From: Kutzneria sp. CA-103260 | GTDB taxonomy: Bacteria > Actinomycetota > Actinomycetes > Mycobacteriales > Pseudonocardiaceae | DNA length: 64,000 bases | Direction of reading: 5' to 3' | Assembly: GCF_018263855.1 (NCBI RefSeq) | Contig: NZ_CP073318.1 | Location: forward strand, 8,122,001 to 8,186,000 | Part shown: positions 56,858-64,000 of the stretch, in pieces | Numbering within the stretch: the stretch's first letter is position 1 | How the letters are laid out: each line of letters starts with the position of its first letter | The notes under the pieces: generated by a model | What the model saw: the letters and a program-made list of their open reading frames with translations, nothing else | Databases searched by the model: none | What the model was told of the DNA's origin: nothing | Position numbers and translations under genes: made by a program

Positions 56858-56896
56858 AGTACTCCAGTACGTCCTGGAGTACTGTTTTCAGTACTC
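56858..56896. promoter_or_regulatory. Twin operators between TetR and acyl-CoA dehydrogenase genes
   Basis: AGTACTCCAG (56858-56867), 6 nt, CTGGAGTACT (56874-56883) is a perfect 10-bp inverted repeat. It shares its right end with a second dyad, AGTACTG-TTT-TCAGTACT type, at 56879-56896. Both are centred in the divergent promoter and are the likely TetR binding sites. Confidence 0.75.
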
Positions 56897-56918
56897 ACCA
56901 CGACCTGGGAGCGTAGCC

Positions 56919-58049
56919 ATGCCCGCCGAGCGCCTGCTGCCCACGACCGAGGCCGAGGACCTGATCGAGCTGGTCAGGGACATCGGCCGGAACGAACTGG
57001 CCCCGCACGCGGCGGCCGAGGAGGAGGCCGGGCGGTTCCCGCGGGAGACGCTGCGGCTGCTGGGCAAGACCGGGCTGCTCGGCCTGCCGTACCCGGAGGA
57101 GTTCGGCGGCGGCGGCCAGCCGTACGAGGTCTACCTCCAGGTGCTGGAGGAGATCGCCTCGAACTGGCTCACGGTGGCCGAGGCGATCTCGGTGCACGTC
57201 ATGTCCTGCTACCCACTGGCCACCTTCGGCAGTGCCGAGCAGCGCGAGCGCTGGCTGCCCGACATGATCGGCGGCGACCTGCTCGGTGCGTACGCGCTGT
57301 CGGAGCCGCAGGCCGGCTCGGACCCGGCCGGCATGACCACCCGGGCCGTTCGCGAGGGCGACGACTACGTCATCAACGGCACCAAGGCGTGGATCACGCA
57401 CGCCGGCGTCGCCGACTTCTACACGGTGATGGCCCGCACCGGCGAGGTGTCGTGCTTCCTGGTCGACGGCAGGAGCGAGGGCCTGTCGGCCGCCGAGCGC
57501 GAGCGCACCATGGGCCTGACCGGATCCCCCGTGGCGCAGCTGCGCTTCGACGGCGTCCGGGTGCCGGCCGAGCGCCGGATCGGCGACGAGGGCTGCGGTC
57601 TGAAGTTCGCACTGTCCGCTTTGGACTCCGGCCGGCTCGGGATCGCCGCCTGCGCGGTCGGTCTGGCCCAGGCGGCGCTGGACGAGGCCGTCAACTACGC
57701 CCGTGAGCGCAAGCAGTTCGGCAAGCCGATCATCGAGTTCCAGGGCATGGAGTTCCTGTTGGCCGACATGGCCGCCGCGGTGGAGTCGGCCCGCGCCACC
57801 TACCTGGAGGCCGCCCGCCGGCGCGATCGCAAGCTGCCGTTCAGCCGCCAGGCCTCGATCGCCAAGCTGGTCGCCACCGACGCGGCGATGAAGGTGACCA
57901 CCGACGCCGTGCAGGTGCTCGGCGGGGCCGGGTACACCCGGGACTTCCCCGCCGAGCGCTACATGCGTGAGGCCAAGGTGCTGCAGATATTCGAGGGCAC
58001 CAACCAGATCCAGCGCATGGTGATCGGCCGGCACCTGGCCCGCGGCTAG
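56919..58049 (+). CDS. Acyl-CoA dehydrogenase
   Basis: This FAD enzyme introduces the alpha-beta double bond into acyl-CoA. The 376-residue protein has the family order: helical N-domain, LGAYALSEPQAGSDPAGM (signature 1, about 127-144), WITHAGVADFY, then signature 2-like LGGAGYTRDFPAERYMREAKVLQIFEGTNQIQRM with the catalytic base Glu in IFEGTNQ. I chose the ATG at 56919 (GGGAGC upstream). The divergent TetR and its operators suggest induction by a fatty or branched-chain acyl-CoA. Chain-length preference cannot be told. Confidence 0.93.
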   Translation: MPAERLLPTTEAEDLIELVRDIGRNELAPHAAAEEEAGRFPRETLRLLGKTGLLGLPYPEEFGGGGQPYEVYLQVLEEIASNWLTVAEAISVHVMSCYPLATFGSAEQRERWLPDMIGGDLLGAYALSEPQAGSDPAGMTTRAVREGDDYVINGTKAWITHAGVADFYTVMARTGEVSCFLVDGRSEGLSAAERERTMGLTGSPVAQLRFDGVRVPAERRIGDEGCGLKFALSALDSGRLGIAACAVGLAQAALDEAVNYARERKQFGKPIIEFQGMEFLLADMAAAVESARATYLEAARRRDRKLPFSRQASIAKLVATDAAMKVTTDAVQVLGGAGYTRDFPAERYMREAKVLQIFEGTNQIQRMVIGRHLARG

Positions 58050-58053
58050 CGGC

Positions 58054-59268
58054 TCAGCGCTCCCGGTAGAACGGGTCGACGGTGACGCCCTCGCCGCTGT
58101 TCTCGTCGAACTGGTAGACCTCGCGGCCCTGGATGAACACGCGCAACGCTCGCGACATGACGTCCAGCGGATCTCCGGACCAGATCACGATGTCGCCGTC
58201 CAGGCCGGGCTTGAGCGAGCCGACCCGGTCGTCGAGACCGAGAATGCGGGCCGGGTTGGCGGTGATCGCGCGCAGCGCGATGTCGCTGTCCAGGCCCTCC
58301 TTGACGGCCAGCGTGGCCTGGTGGACCAGGAAGTGGATGGGCACCACCGGGTGGTCGGTCATGATCGCCAGCTCGACGCCGGCCCGGGCCAGGATGCCCG
58401 GGTTGCGCAGCGACCGGTTGCGCAGCTCCACCTTGGCCCGGCTGGTGAACAGCGGGCCGATGATCACCGGGATGTTCTTCTCCGCCACCAGGTCCGCGAT
58501 CAGGTGGGCCTCGGTGCCGTGGTTGATCACCAGCCGGTAGCCGAACTCCTCGGCCAGCCGGATCGCGGTGGCCACGTCGTCGACCCGGTGCGTGTGCTGG
58601 CACCAGGGCAGCTCCCGGTCCAGCACCCGGACCAGGATCTCGTTGGTGGCGTCGCGGTCGAACGGCTTACCCTCGGCCGCTGCCGCCTCCCGGCGGGCCT
58701 TGTAGTCCTGGGCCTTGGTCAGCGCCTCGCGGATCACCGCGGCCACGCCGAGCCGGGTGCTGGGCGTGACGTTCTTGTCGCCGTAGACCCGCTTCGGGTT
58801 CTCGCCCAGCGCGCTCTTCACGCTGACCGGCTCGCGCAGCACCATCTCGTCCACGGTCCGGCCCCAGCACTTGACCGCGACCGTCTGGCCGCCGATCGGG
58901 TTGCCGGAGCCGGGCTTGATCACCGCCGTGGTGACGCCGCCGGACAGCGCGTCCGCGAACGCCAGGTCGGCCGGGTTGATGCCGTCCAGCGCGCGGAACC
59001 GGGCCCCGACCGGGTCGGTCATCTCGTTGGTGTCGTCACCGGCCCAGCCCTCGGCCTCCTCGGCCACGCCGAGATGGCCGTGGGCCTCGACGAAGCCGGG
59101 CAGCACCCAGGAGCCGGCCGCGTCCACGACCGGCACCTCGTCGGGCACGTCGACGTCGGCGTCCGCGCCGACGGCGGCGATCCGCCCGTCGATGACCAGG
59201 ACTGTCCCGCCGTCGATGGGGTCGCCGTCGACCGGCACCACGTATCCGCCTGTGATCGCCACATTCAT
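58054..59268 (-). CDS. Amidohydrolase, imidazolonepropionase-like
   Basis: The 404-residue protein has the amidohydrolase layout: VDAAGSWVLPGFVEAHGHLGV (HxH metal pair), a barrel containing QHTHRVDDVATAIRLAEEFG and INHGTEAHL (metal histidines), IMTDHPVVP (metal Asp near 315), and ITANPARILGLDDRVGSLKPGLDGDIVIWSGDP at the C-terminus. These proteins are annotated imidazolonepropionase-like, but substrate is unknown; no hut genes lie nearby. The ATG at 59268 is chosen over a TTG at 59277. It is 40 bp downstream of the epimerase gene on the same strand. Confidence 0.87.
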   Translation of the reverse strand: MNVAITGGYVVPVDGDPIDGGTVLVIDGRIAAVGADADVDVPDEVPVVDAAGSWVLPGFVEAHGHLGVAEEAEGWAGDDTNEMTDPVGARFRALDGINPADLAFADALSGGVTTAVIKPGSGNPIGGQTVAVKCWGRTVDEMVLREPVSVKSALGENPKRVYGDKNVTPSTRLGVAAVIREALTKAQDYKARREAAAAEGKPFDRDATNEILVRVLDRELPWCQHTHRVDDVATAIRLAEEFGYRLVINHGTEAHLIADLVAEKNIPVIIGPLFTSRAKVELRNRSLRNPGILARAGVELAIMTDHPVVPIHFLVHQATLAVKEGLDSDIALRAITANPARILGLDDRVGSLKPGLDGDIVIWSGDPLDVMSRALRVFIQGREVYQFDENSGEGVTVDPFYRER

Positions 59269-59308
59269 GGTTCGCAATGCTAACGGTCTCGGACGGGGTG
59301 AACAGCGG

Positions 59309-60214
59309 TTATCGCGGCAGCAGTCCCCAGCGCGCAGACCACGCCTCGCCCGGGGCCAGCGTGATCAGGTCGGTGCCCGAGTTCAGGGCGTCCGGCGGGC
59401 AGGTCATCGGCTCGATGGCGACGGCACGGCCGCGGCCGAGGAAGTCGTCGGGCGTGTACACCTGCACCCAGCGGAAGGCCGGGTCGGCCCACACCTCGAC
59501 GCCGCCGTCCGGGCCGGTCAGCCGGTGCCGGACCAGGCCGTCCGCGCCCGGCTCGCAGCCGCCGAAGGCGTGGTCCAGGCGCACGCCGCGCAGCGCCTTG
59601 GGCCGGGTGAAGTCCAGATCGGTGCCGGCCAGCGGGGTCTGCGGGCCGTCCGGGGTCATCGTCTCCGGGCTCAGCGGCAGGCTCGTGGTCGCGGCCAGGT
59701 GCAGCGTGCAGTCGTCGAGCGCCGAGTTGCCGGCCCTCGGGTACGGGTGCATGCCGACGCCGAACGGCACCGGCCGGTCGCCCACGTTGGCGACACCGTG
59801 CGTGACGGTCAGGCCGTCCGCGTCCAGGGCATAACTGATGGTCACTCGCAGCGGCACCGGCCAGCCGTGCTGGGCCGGCACGTCGATGCCCAGCGAGATC
59901 AGCGAGCCGGTGTGGTTGATCACCTGCCAGGCGTGCTTGCGGACCAGGCCGTGGCTGGCGTTGTGCCGCTCCGGCTCGGTCAGCTCCAGCTGCTGGGTGC
60001 CGCCCTCGAACGGCCACCGGCCGCCGCGCACCCGGTTGGGCCAGGGCACGAGCACCGCGCCCGCGCCCATCGGCGGGTAGGTGTCGTCGGGATAGCTCTG
60101 CACGTAGTCGACGCCCGCGACCGCATAGGTCCGCAGGCCCGCGCCTACTTCCGTGACGACCGCGCGGGCGCGGCCGTAGGTGATCTCGAACTGGGCGCCA
60201 GTGGGACCGCTCAC
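59309..60214 (-). CDS. Aldose 1-epimerase family protein
   Basis: The 301-residue beta-sandwich protein interconverts alpha and beta aldose anomers. Landmarks are LVPWPNRVRGGRWPFEG (N-terminal WPNR), ERHNASHGLVRKHAWQV (catalytic His region near 83-100), GVGMHPYPRAG (second His) and VAIEPMTCPPDALN with the general-base Glu near 270. This set defines the bacterial YihR/YphB-like GalM subgroup. It begins at 60214 and is 40 bp upstream of the amidohydrolase. It faces the arginase-family gene, from which it is separated by 111 bp. Confidence 0.88.
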   Translation of the reverse strand: MSGPTGAQFEITYGRARAVVTEVGAGLRTYAVAGVDYVQSYPDDTYPPMGAGAVLVPWPNRVRGGRWPFEGGTQQLELTEPERHNASHGLVRKHAWQVINHTGSLISLGIDVPAQHGWPVPLRVTISYALDADGLTVTHGVANVGDRPVPFGVGMHPYPRAGNSALDDCTLHLAATTSLPLSPETMTPDGPQTPLAGTDLDFTRPKALRGVRLDHAFGGCEPGADGLVRHRLTGPDGGVEVWADPAFRWVQVYTPDDFLGRGRAVAIEPMTCPPDALNSGTDLITLAPGEAWSARWGLLPR

Positions 60215-60325
60215 CCGTGCGAGCTTAGAGGTCCGACGCGGGAAGTCGTAACGATCGGCTCACCGATCGGGGCCGAACTCAACACGGTTCGGCTTCACCC
60301 GACCGGCGTATCTAGGGTTGTGTCC

Positions 60326-61216
60326 GTGGCGATCAGCATCGTGGACGCACCGACGAACCTGGGCCTGCGCCCACCGGCGCCCGGAGTGGTGCCCGGCTGC
60401 GCGAAGGCGCCCGCGGCGCTGCGCGAGGCCGGCCTGCTCGGCCGCCTCGCCGCGGCCGACGCCGGGGGTCTCGTCGCACCGCGTTACGACCTGGGCGAAT
60501 GGCAGCCCGGCGACGGTGTCTTCCACGCTTCGGGGATCGCTTCCTACGCCCGCCGGCTCGCCGACCGCGTCGCCGGCCTGATCGGTCAGAGCTTCCCGCT
60601 CGTGCTCGGCGGCGACTGCACCGTGCTGCTCGGCACCGGCCTGGCCCTGCGGGAACGGGCCCTCGCCGAGGGCCGCCGCTACGGCCTGGCCTTCGTCGAC
60701 GGGCACAGCGACTTCCGACACCCCGGCAACTCCGGCGATGTTGGCGCGGCCGCCGGCGAGGACCTGGCCCTGGCCACCGGCCGCGGCCAGGCCGACCTGG
60801 CCTCCCGGCTGTTCGAGGACGCCGACGTGGTGGTGCTGGGCATCCGCGAGGACGACGAGGCCCGGGGCGAGCTGTCGTCCTGCGGCATCGGCCACCGGAC
60901 CGCCCTGGAGATCCGCAAGGCCGGCGCCGCCGAATCGGCCGAGTGGGCCCGGCGGCGGCTCGACGAGCTGGACGGCTTCTGGGTGCACCTCGACGTGGAC
61001 GTGCTGGACCCCGCCGTCATGCCGTGCGTGGACGCCCCCGCGCCCGAGGGTCTGGACCACGCCGAACTGGCCGAGCTGCTGGCCGGGCTGACCGTCGCGC
61101 CGGGCTGCCTCGGCGTGGAAGTGACGATCTTCGACCCCGACCTGGACCCGGACGGCGCCTATGCCAAGGCCCTGGTCGACACCCTCGCCCGGGGCCTGGC
61201 ACCCCGAGTGTCCTAA
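60326..61216 (+). CDS. Arginase/agmatinase family protein
   Basis: The 296-residue protein has ureohydrolase motifs: LVLGGDCTVLLGTGLAL near 93, GLAFVDGHSDFRHP (metal Asp-His-Asp, near 123) and GFWVHLDVDVLDPAVMPCVDAP near 215 (D-V-D). The last metal-site region is CLGVEVTIFDPDLDPDG. Typical members hydrolyse arginine, agmatine or formiminoglutamate; the FDPDLDPDGAYAK end is shared by actinobacterial arginase-like proteins of unknown substrate. I chose the GTG at 60326. A GTG at 60320 is also possible. Confidence 0.85.
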   Translation: MAISIVDAPTNLGLRPPAPGVVPGCAKAPAALREAGLLGRLAAADAGGLVAPRYDLGEWQPGDGVFHASGIASYARRLADRVAGLIGQSFPLVLGGDCTVLLGTGLALRERALAEGRRYGLAFVDGHSDFRHPGNSGDVGAAAGEDLALATGRGQADLASRLFEDADVVVLGIREDDEARGELSSCGIGHRTALEIRKAGAAESAEWARRRLDELDGFWVHLDVDVLDPAVMPCVDAPAPEGLDHAELAELLAGLTVAPGCLGVEVTIFDPDLDPDGAYAKALVDTLARGLAPRVS

Positions 61217-61248
61217 CCCGATCCCCCGGCGTCACGCTTTCTGTCACC

Positions 61249-61297
61249 TGCGCTTCCCACTTGCGCCCTGATGCCACCTGGGAAGCGCATGTGGCAT
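61249..61297. terminator. Bidirectional hairpin between convergent genes
   Basis: TGCGCTTCCCA (61249-61259) is perfectly complementary to 61279-61289, and ATGCCAC (61271-61277) pairs alternatively with 61291-61297. It lies between the arginase-family stop and the MFS stop. Confidence 0.68.
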
Positions 61298-61303
61298 CTC
61301 GTC

Positions 61304-62584
61304 TCAGGCGGCTGCGGCAGCCCGGTAGCGCCACATCGCCGGCAGGGCAACCGCCGCGATGGCAATCGCGATCAGCACGGCGACACCGCCACCGGAGACT
61401 GCCCACGAGGTGCCGACTGCCGCGCCAACGGTGCCGTGCAGCACGTCGGCGAGCCGAGGGCCGCCGGCAACGACGACCGTGAAGACGCCCTGCATCCGTC
61501 CCCGCATCTCGTCCGTAGCGGCGGACTGCAGGATCGCGCCGCGGAACACCATGCTCACCATGTCGGCCGCGCCGGCCAAGGCCAGGAACACGACCGCCAG
61601 CCAGAGCGACTGCGACAGACCCAGCCCGATGATCGCCACGCCCCAGGCCGCCACAGCCGCCCAGACCGCGACGCCGTGCCGAGTGATCCGTGACAGCCAG
61701 CCCGACAACAGCCCGAACAGCAGAGCCCCGAGCGGGATGGCGGCGAACAGCCAGCCCAGCGCCGGGCCGCCGCCGGCCGGGTCGTGGAAGGTCCGCTCGG
61801 CCATCTCCGGGAACAGCGCCCGCGGCATGCCGAACACCATCGCGATGATGTCGGCCAGGAACGAGGCGAGCAGCACGCTCTTCGTTGACAGGTAACGGAA
61901 TCCGTCGATCACCGAGCGCAGTCCGGCGGTGCGGCGCACGCCGTCCAGCGGCGGCAGCGGGGGCAGCTTCCACACCGCCCACAGCGTGGCCGTCAGGCCG
62001 ATGGCGTCGACCAGGTACAAGGTGGACAGTCCTAACACGGGGATCAGCGCCCCGGCCAGCATTGGTCCGAGCACCGCGCCGAAGGACTGCACCGTGGAGC
62101 CCAGCGCGTTGGCCGACGGCAGCATCTCCAGCGGCACCAGCCGGGCGATGGAGGCGCTGCGGGCCGGCATGTTCACGGCGAAGAACGCCTGCTGGAGACC
62201 CAGCAGCACCAACACGACCGTCACGGAGTTCAGGCCGGCAAGCGCTTGCAGCCACAGCAGCACGGAGACCACGGCGATGCCGGCGTTGCTGATCAGCAGC
62301 AGTTTGCGCCGGTCCATCACGTCCGCGACTGCGCCGCCCCATAAGCCGAACACCAGCAGCGGGACGAGCGCCACCGCGCCGGCCACGCCCACGTACGCGG
62401 ACGAGCCGGTGATGTCGTACACCTGCTTGGGCACCGCGACCGCGGTCAGCTGGCTGCCGACGGCGGTGATCACAGTGGACAGCCACAGCCGACGGAACGG
62501 GAGCACCTTGAGCGGCCTGGTGTCCAGCACCAGCTTGGCCAGCAGGCCGCGTTTGGCGGGCGAGGTCGTGTCAGCAGCCGTCAC
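61304..62584 (-). CDS. MFS transporter (EntS-like)
   Basis: The 426-residue protein has twelve predicted membrane segments. LPFRRLWLSTVITAVGSQL starts it, and GLWGGAVADVMDRRKLLLISN is the conserved loop 2-3 motif. Helix NALGSTVQSFGAVLGPMLAGAL and the central loop KLPPLPPLDGVRRTAGLRSVIDGFRYL follow; this is the MFS_3/EntS-like export group. The GTG at 62584 begins 1 nt downstream of a perfect 12-bp inverted repeat and has no ribosome site, so its mRNA is probably leaderless and tightly repressed. Cargo unknown; export of a drug or siderophore is the usual role. Confidence 0.89.
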   Translation of the reverse strand: MTAADTTSPAKRGLLAKLVLDTRPLKVLPFRRLWLSTVITAVGSQLTAVAVPKQVYDITGSSAYVGVAGAVALVPLLVFGLWGGAVADVMDRRKLLLISNAGIAVVSVLLWLQALAGLNSVTVVLVLLGLQQAFFAVNMPARSASIARLVPLEMLPSANALGSTVQSFGAVLGPMLAGALIPVLGLSTLYLVDAIGLTATLWAVWKLPPLPPLDGVRRTAGLRSVIDGFRYLSTKSVLLASFLADIIAMVFGMPRALFPEMAERTFHDPAGGGPALGWLFAAIPLGALLFGLLSGWLSRITRHGVAVWAAVAAWGVAIIGLGLSQSLWLAVVFLALAGAADMVSMVFRGAILQSAATDEMRGRMQGVFTVVVAGGPRLADVLHGTVGAAVGTSWAVSGGGVAVLIAIAIAAVALPAMWRYRAAAAA

Positions 62585-62614
62585 GGGTCGTTAGTTTAGG
62601 ATAACTAACGACCC
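62585..62614. promoter_or_regulatory. Perfect 12-bp dyad at the MFS start
   Basis: GGGTCGTTAGTT (62585-62596), TAGGAT, AACTAACGACCC (62603-62614). It touches the MFS start codon and would block transcription when bound, as TetR/MarR repressors do at drug-efflux genes. No regulator gene is next to it, so the factor must be unlinked. Confidence 0.7.
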
Positions 62615-62632
62615 TGCACCGTGTGATTGTCA

Positions 62633-62656
62633 CCGCCCGTGACCCGTCACGGGCGG
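62633..62656 (-). terminator. Hairpin downstream of pdxH
   Basis: CCGCCCGTGA (62633-62642) pairs perfectly with 62647-62656 around a 4-nt loop, about 40 bp past the pdxH stop on the leftward strand. Confidence 0.65.
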
Positions 62657-62697
62657 GTGAGGTCCTCCAGCGTGTGACGCCCTGCTCGTGTGCGGTA

Positions 62698-63363
62698 CTA
62701 CGGCGCGAGCCGCTCGACCTGCCAGGCGTCGCCGACCAGGTGGAAACGCAGCCGGTCGTGCATCCGGTCCTGCCGGCCCTGCCAGAACTCGACCATCTCC
62801 GGCCGGATCCGCCAGCCGCCCCAGTGCGGCGGCACCGGTACTCGCTCCGCGTCCGCGAACTGCCGGTTGATGTTGGCCAGCGCGCTGTCCAGGACCGTGC
62901 GGTCGCGCACCACCCGGGACTGCGGCGAGGCCCACGACCCCAACTGCGAGCCGCGCGGGCGGCTGGCCCAGTAGGCCGCCGTCTCCGCCTGGTCCACCTT
63001 CTCGACCGTGCCGCGGATCGTCGCCTGCCGCTGCATCGCCAGCCAGGGGAACGTCGCCGAGGCGTAGCGGGTGGCCCTCAGGTCGTGGCTCTTGTTGGAG
63101 GTGTAGTTCGTGTAGAACACCAGTCCGCGGGCGTCCAGGCCCTTGGCCAGCACTGTTCGCGAGGACGGCCGCCCCTCCGGGTCGGCGGTCGCCAGCACCA
63201 TCGCGTTCGGCTCGGCCAACCCCGCCCGCGTCGCCTCGTCCAACCACAAGCCCAGCTGCTCGTGCCAGGTTCCGGCTAGGTCGATCTCGGTCAGCGAGCC
63301 CTGTTCGTAGGACACTCGCATCGCCGGGAGCGCGATGTTTGTCTCGGACTGGGTTTCCGGCAT
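62698..63363 (-). CDS. pdxH: Pyridoxamine 5'-phosphate oxidase
   Basis: PdxH oxidises pyridoxine or pyridoxamine 5'-phosphate to pyridoxal 5'-phosphate with FMN. The 221-residue product is normal length and has AMVLATADPEGRPSSRTVLAKGLDARGLVFYTNYTSNKSHDL near 55-95, WLAMQRQATIRGTVEKV, SRPRGSQLGSWAS near 133-145 and the C-terminal FWQGRQDRMHDRLRF..WQVERLAP motif, all diagnostic. I chose the ATG at 63363, with GGAGG 5 nt upstream. It is a single-gene unit. Confidence 0.95.
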   Translation of the reverse strand: MPETQSETNIALPAMRVSYEQGSLTEIDLAGTWHEQLGLWLDEATRAGLAEPNAMVLATADPEGRPSSRTVLAKGLDARGLVFYTNYTSNKSHDLRATRYASATFPWLAMQRQATIRGTVEKVDQAETAAYWASRPRGSQLGSWASPQSRVVRDRTVLDSALANINRQFADAERVPVPPHWGGWRIRPEMVEFWQGRQDRMHDRLRFHLVGDAWQVERLAP

Positions 63364-63676
63364 AGCGACCTCCGCGCGGAAGAGCACTCGTGGTACCAAC
63401 CGTGTTCGTCGGAAGGTACGGGGTTTGCCGCCAAACCGGAACCGCTCGCGAGGTGACGGTGAACACCCGGCGAAGTGATCACGAACGGGAATTGGCCACA
63501 CAGCGGTTCCGGATCGAAAAAGTGATCAATTCAGAAGCCCGTCCACAGTGGAAACCCGCCCCCGACCTGCGGCCCCACCGACCAGCAGTCCCGCACCTGA
63601 TGCCCGCCCGCCGGCCCCAGCCTCGCGAGGGACATCACACCCGGACGGCGACCGGGGCACCCCCGATGCTCGCCGG
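63364..63676. other. Upstream region of pdxH
   Basis: These 313 bp should hold the pdxH promoter. I see no gene. Codon structure of the overlapping frames is poor, and no strong hairpin is present. The 19-bp repeat array begins at its right end. Confidence 0.5.
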
Positions 63677-63904
63677 CACCGCTCGCCGGCGTCGGCACAG
63701 GTCGACATGCTCGGCACTGCTCAACGGCGCACGCATTGCTCGACCGCGTCAGCGCTGCTCGACGGCGTCAGCTTTGCTCGACGGCGTACGCACTGCTCGT
63801 CGGCGCGCGCAATGCTCATCGGCGTACGCGTTGCTCAACCGCGTGCGCACTGCTCGATGGCGTCAGCGCTGCCCGACCGCTTCGGCCTTGCTCGTCGGCG
63901 TTTG
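63677..63904. repeat. 19-bp tandem repeat array (about 12 units)
   Basis: Ten clear units run from 63715 to 63904 in exact 19-bp phase, with variants of CACTGCTCGACGGCGTACG. Two degenerate units lie in phase from 63677. GCTC at unit positions 5-8 and GCG at positions 13-15 are the most constant parts. A 19-bp period is not a multiple of three, so this is a DNA-level repeat rather than a protein repeat. Its right part overlaps the end of a leftward reading frame. Confidence 0.85.
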
Positions 63905-64000
63905 CGCAGGTCCAGTGCGGACGACGGCCAGGCCGGGGTGGGCGTCGACCGCAGCGGCCAAGCGGCGTTGGGCGGTGACGGCGTCGTGAGCGAGGGCGGT
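63863..64000 (-). CDS. C-terminal end of an unidentified leftward gene (cut by the window edge)
   Basis: A leftward frame is open from the window edge to a TGA at 63863-63865. Its 45 codons read TALAHDAVTAQRRLAAAV then DAHPGLAVVRTGP, with third positions mostly G or C as in the real genes here. The last ten or so residues (PTSKAEAVGQR) are encoded by repeat units, so the array has replaced or extended the natural C-terminus. No family can be assigned from this fragment. Confidence 0.4.
   Translation of the reverse strand, partial: TALAHDAVTAQRRLAAAVDAHPGLAVVRTGPAQTPTSKAEAVGQR

Noticed and set aside
58054-59268. Histidine-utilisation imidazolonepropionase
   Set aside because: No other hut gene is nearby and the neighbouring epimerase points elsewhere, so only the broader family is claimed.
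63677-63904. CRISPR array
   Set aside because: Units are contiguous 19-mers without spacers, degenerate, and no cas genes are present.
63390-63989. A 199-codon + strand frame across the 19-bp repeats
   Set aside because: The repeat period is not a multiple of three and the translation is Ser/Arg/Ala-rich noise; the leftward frame has better codon structure.

Overview
The window is high-GC DNA (roughly 70 percent by eye) with many GTG and some TTG starts, short or overlapping gene junctions, an AfsR/SARP-type regulator, a mycothiol-type formaldehyde dehydrogenase, a DUF222/HNH (13E12-type) gene and a geosmin synthase. Together these point to a soil actinomycete. A member of the Pseudonocardiales is my guess and cannot be proven from this window. 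I saw no rRNA, tRNA, CRISPR array, prophage or insertion sequence. About 57 genes are intact or nearly so, two look broken or truncated, and both window ends cut a gene.

Layout. 1-7.4 kb: end of an aromatic-ring monooxygenase, a flavin-dependent PNPOx-like protein, then a leftward group (TetR, large AfsR-like regulator, FAD monooxygenase, DinB) whose TetR gene faces an EthD-domain gene across paired operators, followed by a decayed GNAT gene. 7.4-10.4 kb: a large secreted subtilase/sedolisin-like protease. 10.5-17.6 kb is the centrepiece: a leftward operon encoding two family 2B encapsulin shell proteins, a two-domain geosmin synthase, a polyprenyl diphosphate synthase and IspH. This reads as a terpenoid nanocompartment operon running from isoprenoid precursor supply to geosmin. 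A TetR gene and an XRE gene lie across an unusually long upstream region. 19.6-24.7 kb: a stand-alone thioesterase, a PAP2 phosphatase, a secreted glycosidase/C39-peptidase pair and a methyltransferase. 24.7-26.5 kb: a DUF222-HNH gene between a G-rich stretch and a 121-bp nested palindrome. 26.5-31.4 kb: an MBL-fold protein, then a self-sufficient CYP102-type P450 with a divergent PAS-LuxR regulator. 31.8-37.2 kb: mycothiol-linked dehydrogenase, a two-domain gamma-glutamylcyclotransferase-like protein, two alpha/beta hydrolases and a VanZ-RDD membrane protein.

37.3-42.5 kb contains a second unusual unit: two small helical paralogues, a soluble FtsK/EccC-like ATPase and another small helical protein, all tightly spaced. 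42.7-48.4 kb: a quinone-oxidoreductase-like MDR, an amidohydrolase lacking part of its metal site, and an AGPS-like FAD oxidase divergent from a TetR-GlpD pair (glycerol phosphate/ether lipid chemistry). 48.6-51.4 kb: an XRE regulator, a membrane protein and an ABC-2 exporter. 51.4-64 kb: photolyase, citrate synthase, PfkB kinase, TetR/acyl-CoA dehydrogenase, imidazolonepropionase-like amidohydrolase, aldose epimerase, arginase-family protein, MFS transporter, PdxH, and a 19-bp tandem repeat at the right edge.

Repeats. Two nested inverted-repeat elements (16055-16180 and 42466-42576) share outer arms but carry different inner arms. One lies inside the encapsulin operon and the other directly follows the FtsK operon. 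Several perfect dyads lie in divergent promoters and fit the adjacent TetR/LuxR genes or, at 62585-62614, an unlinked repressor.
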